A stretch of DNA of 64,000 bases from Pseudomonadota bacterium (GCA_023423065.1 JAFAGC010000054.1:12975-76974); one strand, 5' to 3'. Positions 9,388 to 24,045 are shown, counted from the first letter of the stretch. Notes: generated by a model from the letters alone, not told the origin. Program-made: numbers and translations.

Positions 9388-12623
<3,236 letters not shown>

Positions 12624-12627
<4 letters not shown>

Positions 12628-13100
12628 AGCGGAACCCGATGACCCTGCGCGGCGCCGAGGCCTTGCGCGCGGAATTGAAGCGCCTCAAGACGGAGGATCG
12701 TCCGCGGGTCATCAAGGCGATCGCCGAGGCGCGCAGTCACGGCGACCTGTCCGAGAACGCCGAATATCACGCCGCGCGCGAGCAACAGGGCTTCATCGAA
12801 GGCCGCATCAGCGAGATCGAGGCCAAGCTCTCGACCGCGGAGATCATCGATCCGGCCGCCGTGAACAGCGGCGGAAAGGTGATTTTCGGCGCCACCGTGG
12901 ATCTCGAGGACCAGGACGGCGGCAAGAGCCTCAGCTACCAGATCGTCGGCGAGGACGAGGCCGACATCAAATCGGGCCGTATATCGATCACCTCGCCGAT
13001 CGCGCGCGCGCTGGTCGGCAAAAGCGCGGGCGACGTCGTCGACGTCGCGGCGCCGGGCGGTACCCGCAGCTACGAAGTGGTCAAGGTTCGCTACGTCTAG
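12624..13100 (+). CDS. greA: Transcription elongation factor GreA
   Basis: GreA enters the secondary channel of RNA polymerase and stimulates cleavage of backtracked transcripts. The 158-residue protein has the N-terminal coiled coil with its acidic tip motif GDLSENAEYHAA (the catalytic Asp/Glu pair near residues 41-44) and the C-terminal FKBP-like domain (VIFGATVDLED, SPIARALVGKSAGD). It starts inside the carB stop (ATGA), so it is translationally coupled to carB, as in Pseudomonas. Confidence 0.97.
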
Positions 13101-13140
13101 TTAGCGGGTTCCGGTTGTAGATCCGGTTTGGGGGGGGACG

Positions 13141-14211
13141 ATGAGACGCATCGCGCTCGGAGCATTCTTTTCGCTGGCCATTTCCGCCGCCTCGCTCGCG
13201 GGTCCTCAGGAGTGGATTCCGCTGCAGGACGGCAAGTCGCTCGCCGGCTGGAAGGCCGCGGAGCGTCCCGAGTCCTGGGTGGTCGAGGACGGCGCATTCG
13301 TGTCGCGGGGCGACCGCTCGCACCTGTTCTACGTCGGCAAGGTCGGGAAACACGATTTCCGCAACTTCGAATTCTCCGCCGACGTGATGACCTCGCCGGG
13401 CTCCAACAGCGGCATCTACGTCCATACGAAGTGGCAGGGGCCGGGCTGGCCTTCGGCGGGATACGAACTGCAGGTCATCAACTCGAATCCTCCGGCCGAG
13501 TCGATGAACGGCTACGTCGAGCACAAGATGACGGGCAGCATCTACGCCGTGCGCAACACCTGGATCGCGCCCGTCAAAGACAACGAGTGGTTCAACTACC
13601 GCATCCGGGTGGTCGGCAAGACCATCCAGACCTTCATCGACGACCGGCTGGTGGCCGAATACGCGGAGCCGGACGCCGCGTTCCGGCCCGACGACAAGCA
13701 GGGCAGGTTGTTGGGCTCGGGCACCATCGCGTTGCAGGCGCACGATCCCGGCAGCGTGGTGAAGTACCGCAACATGAAGGTGAAGCTGCTGCCCGACGAT
13801 GCCGCGCCGCCGGCCGGGCTCGTGCCGATCGCCGACCGCGAGCTCGACCAGCTCGTCACACAGGCATCGAACGACAACATCCCGCTGATCGATCTCGGCC
13901 TGGCGCCGCCCGCGGGTGACGCGGCCAAATTCTGGAGCGACGTGTATCGCTACGGCCTGCTGCCCGGCAGCCAGCTGCCCGACGGCGCGCTCGCTAACTA
14001 CCCGGCCAGCGTGGTCGTGATCGTCGACAAGGACCGGGCGCCCGACGTGGAGCTGCTCAAGAGCGCGAAGGCGGCCGGCGCGAAAGTCGCGTTCAGCTCC
14101 GGCGGTGCGACCTCGGTCGACGAAGCGCGTTTCAAGGCCCGGCTGCAGGCCATCAAGTCGGCCGGCCTCGGCTGGAAGGACTTCTGGATACCGGGAAAAA
14201 GCCTGGATTGA
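13141..14211 (+). CDS. DUF1080 (3-keto-disaccharide hydrolase-like) secreted protein
   Basis: This 356-residue exported protein has a signal peptide cleaved after SLAGPQEW (residues 1-20). A concanavalin-like jelly-roll domain of the DUF1080/3-keto-disaccharide hydrolase family follows (residues 22-220). Typical segments are IPLQDGKSLAGW, WVVEDGAFVSRGD, DFEFSADV-type strands, SGIYVHTKW, GYELQVIN, and HKMTGSIYAV. Residues 225-356 form an additional region that I do not recognise (VVVIVDKDRAPDVELLKSAKAAG). The ribosome-binding site is a run of eight G (13130-13137) just before ATG 13141. It lies between greA and yhbY, where Pseudomonas has little, so it belongs to a local insertion. The substrate is unknown. 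Confidence 0.8.
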   Translation: MRRIALGAFFSLAISAASLAGPQEWIPLQDGKSLAGWKAAERPESWVVEDGAFVSRGDRSHLFYVGKVGKHDFRNFEFSADVMTSPGSNSGIYVHTKWQGPGWPSAGYELQVINSNPPAESMNGYVEHKMTGSIYAVRNTWIAPVKDNEWFNYRIRVVGKTIQTFIDDRLVAEYAEPDAAFRPDDKQGRLLGSGTIALQAHDPGSVVKYRNMKVKLLPDDAAPPAGLVPIADRELDQLVTQASNDNIPLIDLGLAPPAGDAAKFWSDVYRYGLLPGSQLPDGALANYPASVVVIVDKDRAPDVELLKSAKAAGAKVAFSSGGATSVDEARFKARLQAIKSAGLGWKDFWIPGKSLD

Positions 14212-14217
14212 ATTGAA

Positions 14218-14234
14218 CCGCGGCGAAGCCGCGG
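14218..14234 (+). terminator. Compact GC hairpin after the DUF1080 gene
   Basis: CCGCGGC and GCCGCGG form a perfect 7-pair stem around GAA, starting 6 bases after the stop codon. There is no T run, so it may stabilise the 3' end or help termination rather than act alone. Confidence 0.35.
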
Positions 14235-14304
14235 GGCTCGAAGCAGGGGTTGTGTTGGAGCGGCACCACGCGCTCAATGGGTTCATCCGTTACCTGGATT
14301 CAGA

Positions 14305-15300
14305 GTGGAACGACATCAGCACAGATACGTGGGCGTTTTGCAGTGCCTCGGCGCGATCGCGGCGTGCGCGACTTTCGTCGCGCCGGCGTCGAGTTGCATC
14401 AACACATTCGAGCCCGAGTTGCTCTATTCACTGGAACAGCGCGACGCGGAGGCCGCGAGAATCACGCAGGACCTCGAGAAGGCCCACGCGCAGAGACCCA
14501 CGCTCGAGAACAGCAACGATTTCGGCGTCGCGCTGCTGCTCTCCGGAAGAACCGACGAGGCGGTCGCGCTGTTCCGCGAAACCGAGAAGAAATTCCCCGA
14601 CAGCGCGCGCGTCGCGGCGAACCTCGGATCGGCCCTCGAGTTGCAAGGCAAATACGACGAGGCCCTCGAGTGGATCCGCGAAGGCATCGTGCGCGACGTG
14701 AGTCTGCACAAGGGTTCCGAATGGCTGCACGAGCGCGTTCTCAGGGCCCGCGTGGTGATGCCGTACGACCCGAAGTGGTTCGATCGGGAATCGGTGATCG
14801 GTCTCGATTTCGGCGACGGTGAAGTGCCGGTGGCGCCCGAGATCCTGCCGTTCGAGAAGGGCAAGCTCAAAGGCGCGCAGGATCTGCTGAGGCAGGTCGA
14901 CTACCAGTTGCTGGAGCGCACGAAGTTCTCCAAACCGCCGGATCCGGTCATCGGCAACCTGTTCGCATCGGGTGGAGATCTCGTGATCGCGTCAGGCCTG
15001 AGCCTGCTCGATGGCGGGACCGAAGATGCAAAGCGCTACTACGAAAACGCGCTGGAATACGGCGCACCGGGCGCGGATCTCGTCCGCAAGCGGCTCGTCC
15101 GCTACGAGTCGGACCTGGCGAAGATGCCGCCGCCCAAGCCGAAGGAAGAGGAGGAAGTCGCCGAGTACCCGACGGCGGTGGAGTCCCTCGAATCGAGCGG
15201 GCGCATGTTCACGATTTTCGTCGTGGCGGCGTTCGTGCTCGCCATCGGTGGAATCATCGTACACATGCTCCGCCGCCGCGGACGCAAGACCCCGCGGTAA
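14305..15300 (+). CDS. TPR-repeat protein with C-terminal membrane anchor
   Basis: This 331-residue protein starts with a hydrophobic segment (VLQCLGAIAACATFVAPASS) that may be a signal sequence. It contains at least two tetratricopeptide-like helical pairs at about residues 65-135 (NDFGVALLLSGRTDEAVALF, NLGSALELQGKYDEALEWI). A Lys/Glu-rich segment follows (PPPKPKEEEEVAEYP), then a transmembrane helix near the C-terminus (FTIFVVAAFVLAIGGIIVHML) and a basic tail. This predicts a periplasmic TPR domain anchored by the C-terminus. GTG 14305 is tentative; no strong ribosome-binding site is visible and GTG 14329 is an alternative. It ends immediately against the convergent c-di-GMP gene. Function unknown. 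Confidence 0.7.
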   Translation: MERHQHRYVGVLQCLGAIAACATFVAPASSCINTFEPELLYSLEQRDAEAARITQDLEKAHAQRPTLENSNDFGVALLLSGRTDEAVALFRETEKKFPDSARVAANLGSALELQGKYDEALEWIREGIVRDVSLHKGSEWLHERVLRARVVMPYDPKWFDRESVIGLDFGDGEVPVAPEILPFEKGKLKGAQDLLRQVDYQLLERTKFSKPPDPVIGNLFASGGDLVIASGLSLLDGGTEDAKRYYENALEYGAPGADLVRKRLVRYESDLAKMPPPKPKEEEEVAEYPTAVESLESSGRMFTIFVVAAFVLAIGGIIVHMLRRRGRKTPR

Positions 15301-17958
15301 TCAGGAAGCGCTGCTGCGGACGATTTCCAGGTTCGGACCGCCCGCGAGCGGCGCCGCGCCGCGCATGGTGCGCAGCAGTTCGTGTGTCTCGTGCGCCGAG
15401 ATCGGCTTCGAGAAGAAGTATCCCTGACCCGTGGAGCAGCCGAGCGCGAGCAGCTGCGAGGCGTGTTCGCGCGTCTCGATGCCCTCGGCCACGGTGCCGA
15501 GGTGCAGGCTTTGCGCCATGCTGATGATGGCGCGCACGATGGCCGCGTCGTTGCGGTCGACGTTCATGTCGCGCACGAACGTGCGGTCGATCTTGAGGTA
15601 GTCGATCGGCAGGTTGCGCAGGTAGGCGAGGCTCGAATAGCCGGTGCCGAAATCGTCCACCGAAACGCGCACGCCGAGATCGCGCAGTGCATGCAGCTTG
15701 GTCACGTGTTGTTCGGAATCCTGCATCGCGACCGACTCCGTGAGCTCGACCTCGAGCTGGTGCGGCGCGATGTCGAATTCATGCGCGATCGCGACCAGCC
15801 GCTCCGGCAGGTTCGAGCGCTTCAACTGCTTCGCGGACACGTTGACGGCCACCGGAACGGGCTTGAGGCCCGCGCGTTGCCAGGCCGCGATCTGGCGCGC
15901 GACGTTCCTGAAGACACACTCGCCGAGTTCGACGATCAGATCGGAAGCTTCGGCGACCTCGATGAACGCCAGCGGCGGCACCGAGCCGTGACGCGGGTCG
16001 TTCCAGCGCGCGAGCGCTTCGAACGAGACGAGCCGTCCGCTGCGGATGTCGACGATGGGCTGCAGCTGGATTTCGATCGCGTCGCGATTCACCGCGCTGC
16101 GCAGGTCCTGTTCGAGCGCGAGGCGCGTGTGCACGCGCTTGTTCATCGCCGCGTCGAACATCTGCACGTTGTCGCGGCCACGGGCCTTGGCCTCGTAGAG
16201 CGCGATGTCCGCCGAACGCAGCAGCTCGCTCATCGTCGTGGCATCGCGCGGATACACCGACATGCCGATGCTCGTGGTCGCGGAGTAGGTGGCCTCGCCG
16301 AGGCGCACGGGTTTCTTGAGCGCGGCCGCGACGCGCTCGGCAATGGCCGCGCTGTCGGGCTCGAGCCCGTAGTGGCGGGTCACCACGAGGAATTCGTCGC
16401 CGCCCATGCGGACGACGAGGTCGGGGCTCGCGATGGAGTCGCGCAGGCGGCGCGCCACCGAGCGTAGATAGTCGTCGCCGATCGAGTGACCGCGCGAATC
16501 GTTGATGTTCTTGAAGTTGTCGCAGTCGATGTAGAGGATCGAGAGCGAATCGCCGCGCCGCGCGGCCTCGTCGATGAGACGCGGCAGCTCTTCGTTGAGG
16601 AACGTGCGGTTCGGCAGGCCGGTGAGCGCGTCGTGTGTCGCGAGGTGCTGCAGGGACATCTGGTGTTCCTGCGCGCGGCGTTCGGCCTCGCGGCGGTGCG
16701 AGACGTCCTGCAGCAGCATCGCGTGCACGCGGCCGGTGCCCGGCTCCAGGTCGGCGATCGAGAATTCGACGTCGCGGCGCTGCTCGTCGGTGCGGATGAC
16801 CTGCGCCGGGCGCGTATTCGCCGCCTCGTCGCGCGCGTTGCCGGGCTCGAGCGAGACGGGTGTGTCGAAGATGGTCGCGATGTCGCGGCGCCGCAGCTCG
16901 TCGAGCGACGCACCGACGAGATGCTGCGCCTGTGAGTTCGCATCGAGGACGCGGCGCGAAGTCGGATCGAACAGCACGATGCCCGAGGCGGCGCGGTCGA
17001 AGATCGCGCGATAGCGGGTTTCGTTGGTGGCGGCCAGCGCGGCGGCGCGCTGCAGGCGGCGGCTGTACACGTGCCAGGCCGCGACGACGATGCTCACGAG
17101 CAGCGCCACCCAGCCGACGAGATAGCGCACACCCTGCTTGCCGCTCTGCATGACGTCGCGTGGCTGGGTGGTCCACAACATCGCGACAGGCCGGTTTTCG
17201 ATGGTGTCGAGTCGCAGCTGTCCTTCGATGGTGGTGTCCGAGCGGCGCACGATGCGGCGGCCGTCGGGCGCCACGAGCAGTTCGGGCGTCTCGGCGGAAA
17301 CGCGCGCATCGCCGAGCATCGCGAATTTGACGTCGAGCTGGGTGTCGGCGCCGATGCCGGCGATTTCGGGCGCAGCGATCCGGCGCGCGAACACGAGCGT
17401 GCCGTTCGCCGGGCCACTGCGGTCGGTATGCAGGACGGTATTGGCTGCGATCACGTGCGGCACGCCGTTGATCTCCACGAGGCGCAGCGTGCCTTCCTGG
17501 TCGACGACGCTGCGCACCAGCGGAACCAGGCGTTCGATCTCGGCCTTCACGGCCGGGCTCGCCGGCGTGCGATACAGCGCATCGTCGGTGTCGTTTTCGA
17601 AAGAGGAGAGGATCTTGCCGGCCGGGTCCAGCACCCAGACCAGGTCGACGTTCACCTCATCGAGGCCGGCTTCGGAGAAATTCTCGTACTCGAAGCGCGG
17701 GTCGAGATTGGTGGCGTACGAATACATCGCGTCCCAGCGCGCGAAGTCGCGCGAGACGATTTCGATCTCCGAGTTCGCCGAGACGAGCGCCTTGCGCATG
17801 ACCTCGATGCTGCGCGATACGTCGTTCTGCTCGATATTCTCGAACTTGCGCAGGATGAGATAATGGGAAGCGGCCCAGGTACCGAATACGACCAGTGCGG
17901 TGGCTAGATAGACCGCCACTGCCTCGCGCCCAAACGAACGTGTGTTCTGAGCCGACAT
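15301..17958 (-). CDS. Membrane c-di-GMP enzyme: CHASE4-PAS-GGDEF-EAL
   Basis: This 885-residue inner-membrane signalling protein has TM1 at about residues 13-33, then a periplasmic CHASE4-like sensor with the FARWDAMYSYA pattern near 67-77. TM2 is at about 280-300 (YLVGWVALLVSIVVAAWHV), followed by a PAS domain (about 310-430), GGDEF and EAL. The cyclase motif GGDEF is intact (residues 519-523), but the five-residues-upstream inhibitory RxxD site reads ASPD, so product inhibition is probably absent. The EAL domain keeps FEALARW, ELTESV, DDFGTGYSSL, DYLKIDRTF, EGIET and QGYFFSKP, so phosphodiesterase activity is expected. Whether the net effect is synthesis or breakdown of c-di-GMP cannot be decided here. 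Confidence 0.93.
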   Translation of the reverse strand: MSAQNTRSFGREAVAVYLATALVVFGTWAASHYLILRKFENIEQNDVSRSIEVMRKALVSANSEIEIVSRDFARWDAMYSYATNLDPRFEYENFSEAGLDEVNVDLVWVLDPAGKILSSFENDTDDALYRTPASPAVKAEIERLVPLVRSVVDQEGTLRLVEINGVPHVIAANTVLHTDRSGPANGTLVFARRIAAPEIAGIGADTQLDVKFAMLGDARVSAETPELLVAPDGRRIVRRSDTTIEGQLRLDTIENRPVAMLWTTQPRDVMQSGKQGVRYLVGWVALLVSIVVAAWHVYSRRLQRAAALAATNETRYRAIFDRAASGIVLFDPTSRRVLDANSQAQHLVGASLDELRRRDIATIFDTPVSLEPGNARDEAANTRPAQVIRTDEQRRDVEFSIADLEPGTGRVHAMLLQDVSHRREAERRAQEHQMSLQHLATHDALTGLPNRTFLNEELPRLIDEAARRGDSLSILYIDCDNFKNINDSRGHSIGDDYLRSVARRLRDSIASPDLVVRMGGDEFLVVTRHYGLEPDSAAIAERVAAALKKPVRLGEATYSATTSIGMSVYPRDATTMSELLRSADIALYEAKARGRDNVQMFDAAMNKRVHTRLALEQDLRSAVNRDAIEIQLQPIVDIRSGRLVSFEALARWNDPRHGSVPPLAFIEVAEASDLIVELGECVFRNVARQIAAWQRAGLKPVPVAVNVSAKQLKRSNLPERLVAIAHEFDIAPHQLEVELTESVAMQDSEQHVTKLHALRDLGVRVSVDDFGTGYSSLAYLRNLPIDYLKIDRTFVRDMNVDRNDAAIVRAIISMAQSLHLGTVAEGIETREHASQLLALGCSTGQGYFFSKPISAHETHELLRTMRGAAPLAGGPNLEIVRSSAS

Positions 17959-18069
17959 GTGTCCCTGATATACGACTTATTCCAGCAACTTACCACTGGA
18001 ACTGCGGCAGTGATTCCCGTTGGGCGATCCTCGCCCTCACTGAAGAAATCGGCCAGCGGCGCCGAGTCT

Positions 18070-18369
18070 TTATGCGTCGGGGATCACAATTCCGGGTCGG
18101 TCATTCCGGCGTTTGTAGTAGAGGGCCGTATGGCCGATCCGATGCACCAGTACGCTCGAGGTCGCGGTGGCTAGTTGGGCGAGACCTGCGTCACGCGCAT
18201 CGCGCTCCGCGCCGCGGAACTTCACCTTGATGAGCTCGTGGTCGTGCAGCGCGCGGACCGCTTCCGCGATGACCGCTTCGCTGACGCCCGCGGATCCGAT
18301 CCATAACACCGGGTTCAGCTCGTGACCCAGGCCGCGGAGATATTTGCGTTGTCGCTCGGTGAGTTCCAT
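18070..18369 (-). CDS. yhbY: YhbY/CRM-domain ribosome-assembly RNA-binding protein
   Basis: This 99-residue single-domain CRM protein associates with pre-50S ribosomal subunits in relatives. The family pattern is visible: LTERQRKYLRGLGHELNPVL, the GxxG-type loop (IGSAGVSE), ALHDHELIKVKF, and GHTALYYKR. ATG 18369 gives the normal start (MELTERQRK); an ATG three codons upstream (18378) is an alternative. It is divergent from ftsH, as in E. coli, but rlmE, which normally lies between yhbY and ftsH, is missing here and is found at about 44.2 kb instead. Confidence 0.93.
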   Translation of the reverse strand: MELTERQRKYLRGLGHELNPVLWIGSAGVSEAVIAEAVRALHDHELIKVKFRGAERDARDAGLAQLATATSSVLVHRIGHTALYYKRRNDRPGIVIPDA

Positions 18370-18394
18370 GGGCGGCATTGTAAGTGTTCGAATT

Positions 18395-18440
18395 GCGCCA
18401 TTTGCGCCTCGGGGTTGAAACCAAATGGTGCAGGCCACAT
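18395..18440 (+). promoter_or_regulatory. Candidate heat-shock (sigma32-like) promoter of ftsH with overlapping inverted repeat
   Basis: GTTGAAA (18414-18420) and CCACAT (18435-18440) are separated by 14 bases. This resembles the sigma32 pattern CTTGAAA-N13-17-CCCCAT, with one mismatch in each element. ftsH is a known heat-shock gene in E. coli. An inverted repeat (18395-18404 with 18422-18431, 9 of 10 pairs) overlaps the upstream element and could be an operator or mRNA stem. Both readings are inference. Confidence 0.4.
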
Positions 18441-18584
18441 CAAAACGGCCCAGGACACCGCCAAATCAGGCTGATACAGCCGGGCCAGCGCTTCTGAGCT
18501 TTCCCTGCTGGCAGGTGTTTTGGGGATGGTGTAGCGTGCCCCTGATCCTGCATGCCGGGCTGGTCGCCCCGCGAGGGTAAACCT

Positions 18585-20492
<1,908 letters not shown>

Positions 20493-20542
20493 CGCGGCCC
20501 CAAGGCCGTAGCCAAGGGCCGTAGACCCGGGCCGTCGTCGGG

Positions 20543-21403
20543 ATGCGTATCCCCGAAACCTGGCAGTGCCGGGATCGAGTCATCGATCTCGGCACTCCTG
20601 CCGTCATGGGCGTGCTCAATGTCACGCCCGATTCCTTTTCCGATGGTGGACGATTTCTCGCGCGCGATGCGGCGATCGAGCAGGCGCGCCGGCTGATCGC
20701 GGAAGGCGCGGCGATCATCGACGTCGGTGGTGAGTCCACGCGTCCCGGGGCCTCGCCTGCGACGACCTCCGAGGAGCTGGATCGCGTGGTGCCGGTCATC
20801 GAAGTCGTGCGGCGCGAATTCCCCGCGACGTTCATCTCCGTCGACACCACCAAGGCCGAGGTCATGAAAGCGGCCATCGCCGCGGGCGCCGACATCATCA
20901 ACGACGTGCGGGCTCTCGCCGAGCCGGGTGCGCTCGCCGTGGCCGCGTCGAGCGGCGCCGGCGTGTGTCTCATGCACATGAAGGGCGAGCCGCGCACGAT
21001 GCAGGACGCGCCTTTCTACGAGGACGTGGTGAGCGAGGTCAGCGCGTTTCTCGCCGAGCGCGTCGCCGCGGCGCGTGCCGCGGGGATCGAGCAGAGCCGC
21101 ATCGCGATCGATCCCGGTTTCGGATTCGGCAAGCGCATCGTCGACAATCTCGCATTGCTCCAGCGGCTCGATGAACTCGCGTCGCTCGGAGTCGCGCTGG
21201 CGGTCGGCCTGTCGCGCAAATCGATGCTCGCGAAGATCACGGGCCGCGCCGTCGGCGAACGTGTCGCGGGCAGCGTGGCGCTGGCGGCCATTGCGGTTCT
21301 CAACGGAGCGCGTATCGTGCGCGCCCACGACGTGGCCGCGACGCTCGATGCGGTGCGAGTCGCGGCGGCAGTGGTTCAGGGAGCGGATTTCGATGTCTCG
21401 TAA
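20543..21403 (+). CDS. folP: Dihydropteroate synthase
   Basis: FolP condenses p-aminobenzoate with 6-hydroxymethyl-dihydropterin pyrophosphate in folate synthesis and is the sulfonamide target. The 286-residue TIM barrel shows the two signatures MGVLNVTPDSFSDGG and IDVGGESTRPGA. Other active-site segments are SVDTTKAEV, INDVRAL, CLMHMKG, DPGFGFGK, VGLSRKSM and RAHDV. It begins 50 bases after ftsH and its 3' end overlaps the glmM start by 11 bases, keeping the conserved ftsH-folP-glmM order. Confidence 0.97.
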   Translation: MRIPETWQCRDRVIDLGTPAVMGVLNVTPDSFSDGGRFLARDAAIEQARRLIAEGAAIIDVGGESTRPGASPATTSEELDRVVPVIEVVRREFPATFISVDTTKAEVMKAAIAAGADIINDVRALAEPGALAVAASSGAGVCLMHMKGEPRTMQDAPFYEDVVSEVSAFLAERVAAARAAGIEQSRIAIDPGFGFGKRIVDNLALLQRLDELASLGVALAVGLSRKSMLAKITGRAVGERVAGSVALAAIAVLNGARIVRAHDVAATLDAVRVAAAVVQGADFDVS

Positions 21404-22727
21404 ATATTTCGGCACCGATGGGGTTCGCGGACGAGTCGGCGAACATCCCATGACGGTGGATTTCGCGTTGCGCCTCGCGAGTGCGGCGGCGCGCGTGCTC
21501 GCGCCCGAGGGCGGTACCGTGCTGATCGGCAAGGACACGCGACTCTCGGGCTACATGTTCGAGGCGGCGCTCGAAGCCGGTTTCGTCGCCGCGGGCGTCG
21601 ACGTGTTGCTGATCGGTCCGCTGCCTACGCCCGGCATCGCGTACATGACGCGCAAGTTCGAGTGCGACTTCGGCGTCGTCATCAGCGCCTCTCACAATCT
21701 CTACGACGACAACGGCATCAAGTTCTTCGATCGCGACGGTGGCAAGCTCTCCGACGAAATCGAAGAGGCCATCGAGGCCGAACTCGAGAAGGGTCCGATG
21801 ACGCTGTCGTCCGTCGATCTCGGGCGCGCCACGCGCGTCGACAAGTCGCGGCGTCACTACCAGGACTTCTGCCGCGAGTCGCTGCCGAAGGGCATGACGC
21901 TCGAGGGCATGAAGCTCGTGGTCGATTGCGCCAACGGCGCGGGCTACAAGGTCGTGCCGCGCACGCTGACGGATCTCGGCGCGGAAATCATCCCGATGGG
22001 TTGTTCGCCGAACGGCCGCAACATCAATGACGGTTGTGGTTCCACTTCACCCGGACTGCTGCAACTGACGGTGCCGGGCGTGCGCGCCGCCGCGGGAATC
22101 GCGCTCGACGGCGATGGTGACCGCCTCGTCATGGTCGATGGCCTCGGCCGCGTCGTCGACGGCGATCAACTCATCTATATCATCGCGACCGCGCGCAAAC
22201 GCGCGGGCACGCTCGAGGGTCCCGTCGTCGGCACCGTCATGAGCAATCTCGGGCTCGAGGTCGCACTGCGTCGGCAAGGCATCGACTTCCGGCGCGCGCA
22301 GGTCGGCGACCGCTACGTGTTAGGCGCCTTGCGCGAGACGGGCGGCGAGGTGGGCGGTGAATCGTCCGGGCACATCCTGTTGCTCGACAAGACGACCACC
22401 GGCGACGCGATGATGGCCGCATTGCAGGTGCTCGCCGTCATGCGCGAGACCGGCCAGAGCCTGGCCGAACTCGCGGCCGGCATGGACCGTTTCCCGCAGA
22501 CCATGATCAACGTGAAGGTGGCCAAGCGCTTCGATCCGAAATCGGTCCCGGAGCTCGGGGAAACCGTGCAGCGTGTGGAAACCCAGCTGGGCGACGAGGG
22601 CAGGGTGGTGCTCCGGCCCTCCGGCACCGAACCCGTGATCCGCGTCATGGTCGAGGCCCGGGACGAGACCGATACACAGCGTTGTGCGGAAGAAATCGCG
22701 GCCGTCGTGCGCCGCGTTGCGTCCTGA
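21393..22727 (+). CDS. glmM: Phosphoglucosamine mutase
   Basis: GlmM converts glucosamine-6-phosphate to glucosamine-1-phosphate on the way to UDP-GlcNAc for peptidoglycan and LPS. The 444-residue alpha-D-phosphohexomutase begins with the typical KYFGTDGVRG. It carries the phosphoserine loop VISASHN with the active Ser at about residue 100, the Mg2+ loop ALDGDGDR, the sugar-binding GGEVGGESSGH, and the phosphate-binding RPSGTEPVIRVM. ATG 21393 overlaps the end of folP by 11 bases, so the two are probably translationally coupled. Confidence 0.97.
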   Translation: MSRKYFGTDGVRGRVGEHPMTVDFALRLASAAARVLAPEGGTVLIGKDTRLSGYMFEAALEAGFVAAGVDVLLIGPLPTPGIAYMTRKFECDFGVVISASHNLYDDNGIKFFDRDGGKLSDEIEEAIEAELEKGPMTLSSVDLGRATRVDKSRRHYQDFCRESLPKGMTLEGMKLVVDCANGAGYKVVPRTLTDLGAEIIPMGCSPNGRNINDGCGSTSPGLLQLTVPGVRAAAGIALDGDGDRLVMVDGLGRVVDGDQLIYIIATARKRAGTLEGPVVGTVMSNLGLEVALRRQGIDFRRAQVGDRYVLGALRETGGEVGGESSGHILLLDKTTTGDAMMAALQVLAVMRETGQSLAELAAGMDRFPQTMINVKVAKRFDPKSVPELGETVQRVETQLGDEGRVVLRPSGTEPVIRVMVEARDETDTQRCAEEIAAVVRRVAS

Positions 22728-22745
22728 AGGGCCCGCCGCTATCAT
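22717..22745 (+). promoter_or_regulatory. Promoter for tpiA-secG inside the glmM 3' end
   Basis: TTGCGT (22717-22722) and TATCAT (22740-22745) are 17 bases apart, and the -35 element lies within the last codons of glmM. A GC-rich discriminator (CCCGCCCC) follows. It would allow tpiA-secG to be transcribed independently of glmM. Confidence 0.5.
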
Positions 22746-22790
22746 CCCGCCCCTTTTTTGAGCGGCCCCCCTCAGCCGCCGGCAGAAGAC

Positions 22791-23543
<753 letters not shown>

Positions 23544-23558
23544 TTTGGGACATTCAAG

Positions 23559-23945
23559 ATGTTGCGAACCATTCTCACAATCGTGCAGGTCCTCTCGGGC
23601 CTCATCATCGTCGGACTCGTGCTGTTGCAGCGTGGCAAAGGCGCGGACGCGGGTGCGGGTTTCGGCGCGGGTGCATCGGGAACGGTTTTCGGAGCGCGCG
23701 GGGCTACTACGGGCCTGTCGCGCATGACGGCGGTGGTTGCCGCCATTTTCATGATCAACAGCCTTTTTCTGACATACGCGTTTCGGGGCGAGGTTCGCGC
23801 CGCGCCGGAATCGCTGCTCGACAAGGTTCCCGTGACGACGACCGCCCCGGCGCCCGCGCCGACGGCACCTCCGGTCGACGCGAATGCCGTGCCGGTTCCG
23901 GCCGCTCCCGTCGAGCAGCCGGCCGCGACACCGGAAAAGCCCTGA
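23559..23945 (+). CDS. secG: Preprotein translocase subunit SecG
   Basis: SecG is the small stimulatory subunit of the SecYEG channel. The 128-residue protein has two transmembrane helices (TILTIVQVLSGLIIVGLVLLQ and MTAVVAAIFMINSLFLTYAF) around the conserved cytoplasmic loop GKGADAGAGFGAGASGTVFGARG. The C-terminal 45 residues are Pro/Ala/Val-rich and disordered, as in other long SecG proteins. The tRNA-Leu gene follows 15 bases later, the same neighbourhood as in E. coli. Confidence 0.95.
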   Translation: MLRTILTIVQVLSGLIIVGLVLLQRGKGADAGAGFGAGASGTVFGARGATTGLSRMTAVVAAIFMINSLFLTYAFRGEVRAAPESLLDKVPVTTTAPAPAPTAPPVDANAVPVPAAPVEQPAATPEKP

Positions 23946-23960
23946 CGAATTTTTGAACAC

Positions 23961-24045
23961 GCCGACGTGGTGGAATTGGTAGACACACTAGCTTGAGGGG
24001 CTAGCGGAGCGATCCGTGGGAGTTCGAGTCTCCCCGTCGGCACCA
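23961..24045 (+). tRNA. tRNA-Leu (anticodon GAG)
   Basis: This 85-base class II tRNA has acceptor stem GCCGACG/CGTCGGC, discriminator A and encoded CCA (24043-24045). The anticodon stem CTAGC/GCTAG holds the loop TTGAGGG, so the anticodon GAG is at 23995-23997. A long variable arm and the TTCGAGTC T loop are present. Location directly after secG matches E. coli leuU. Confidence 0.97.
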
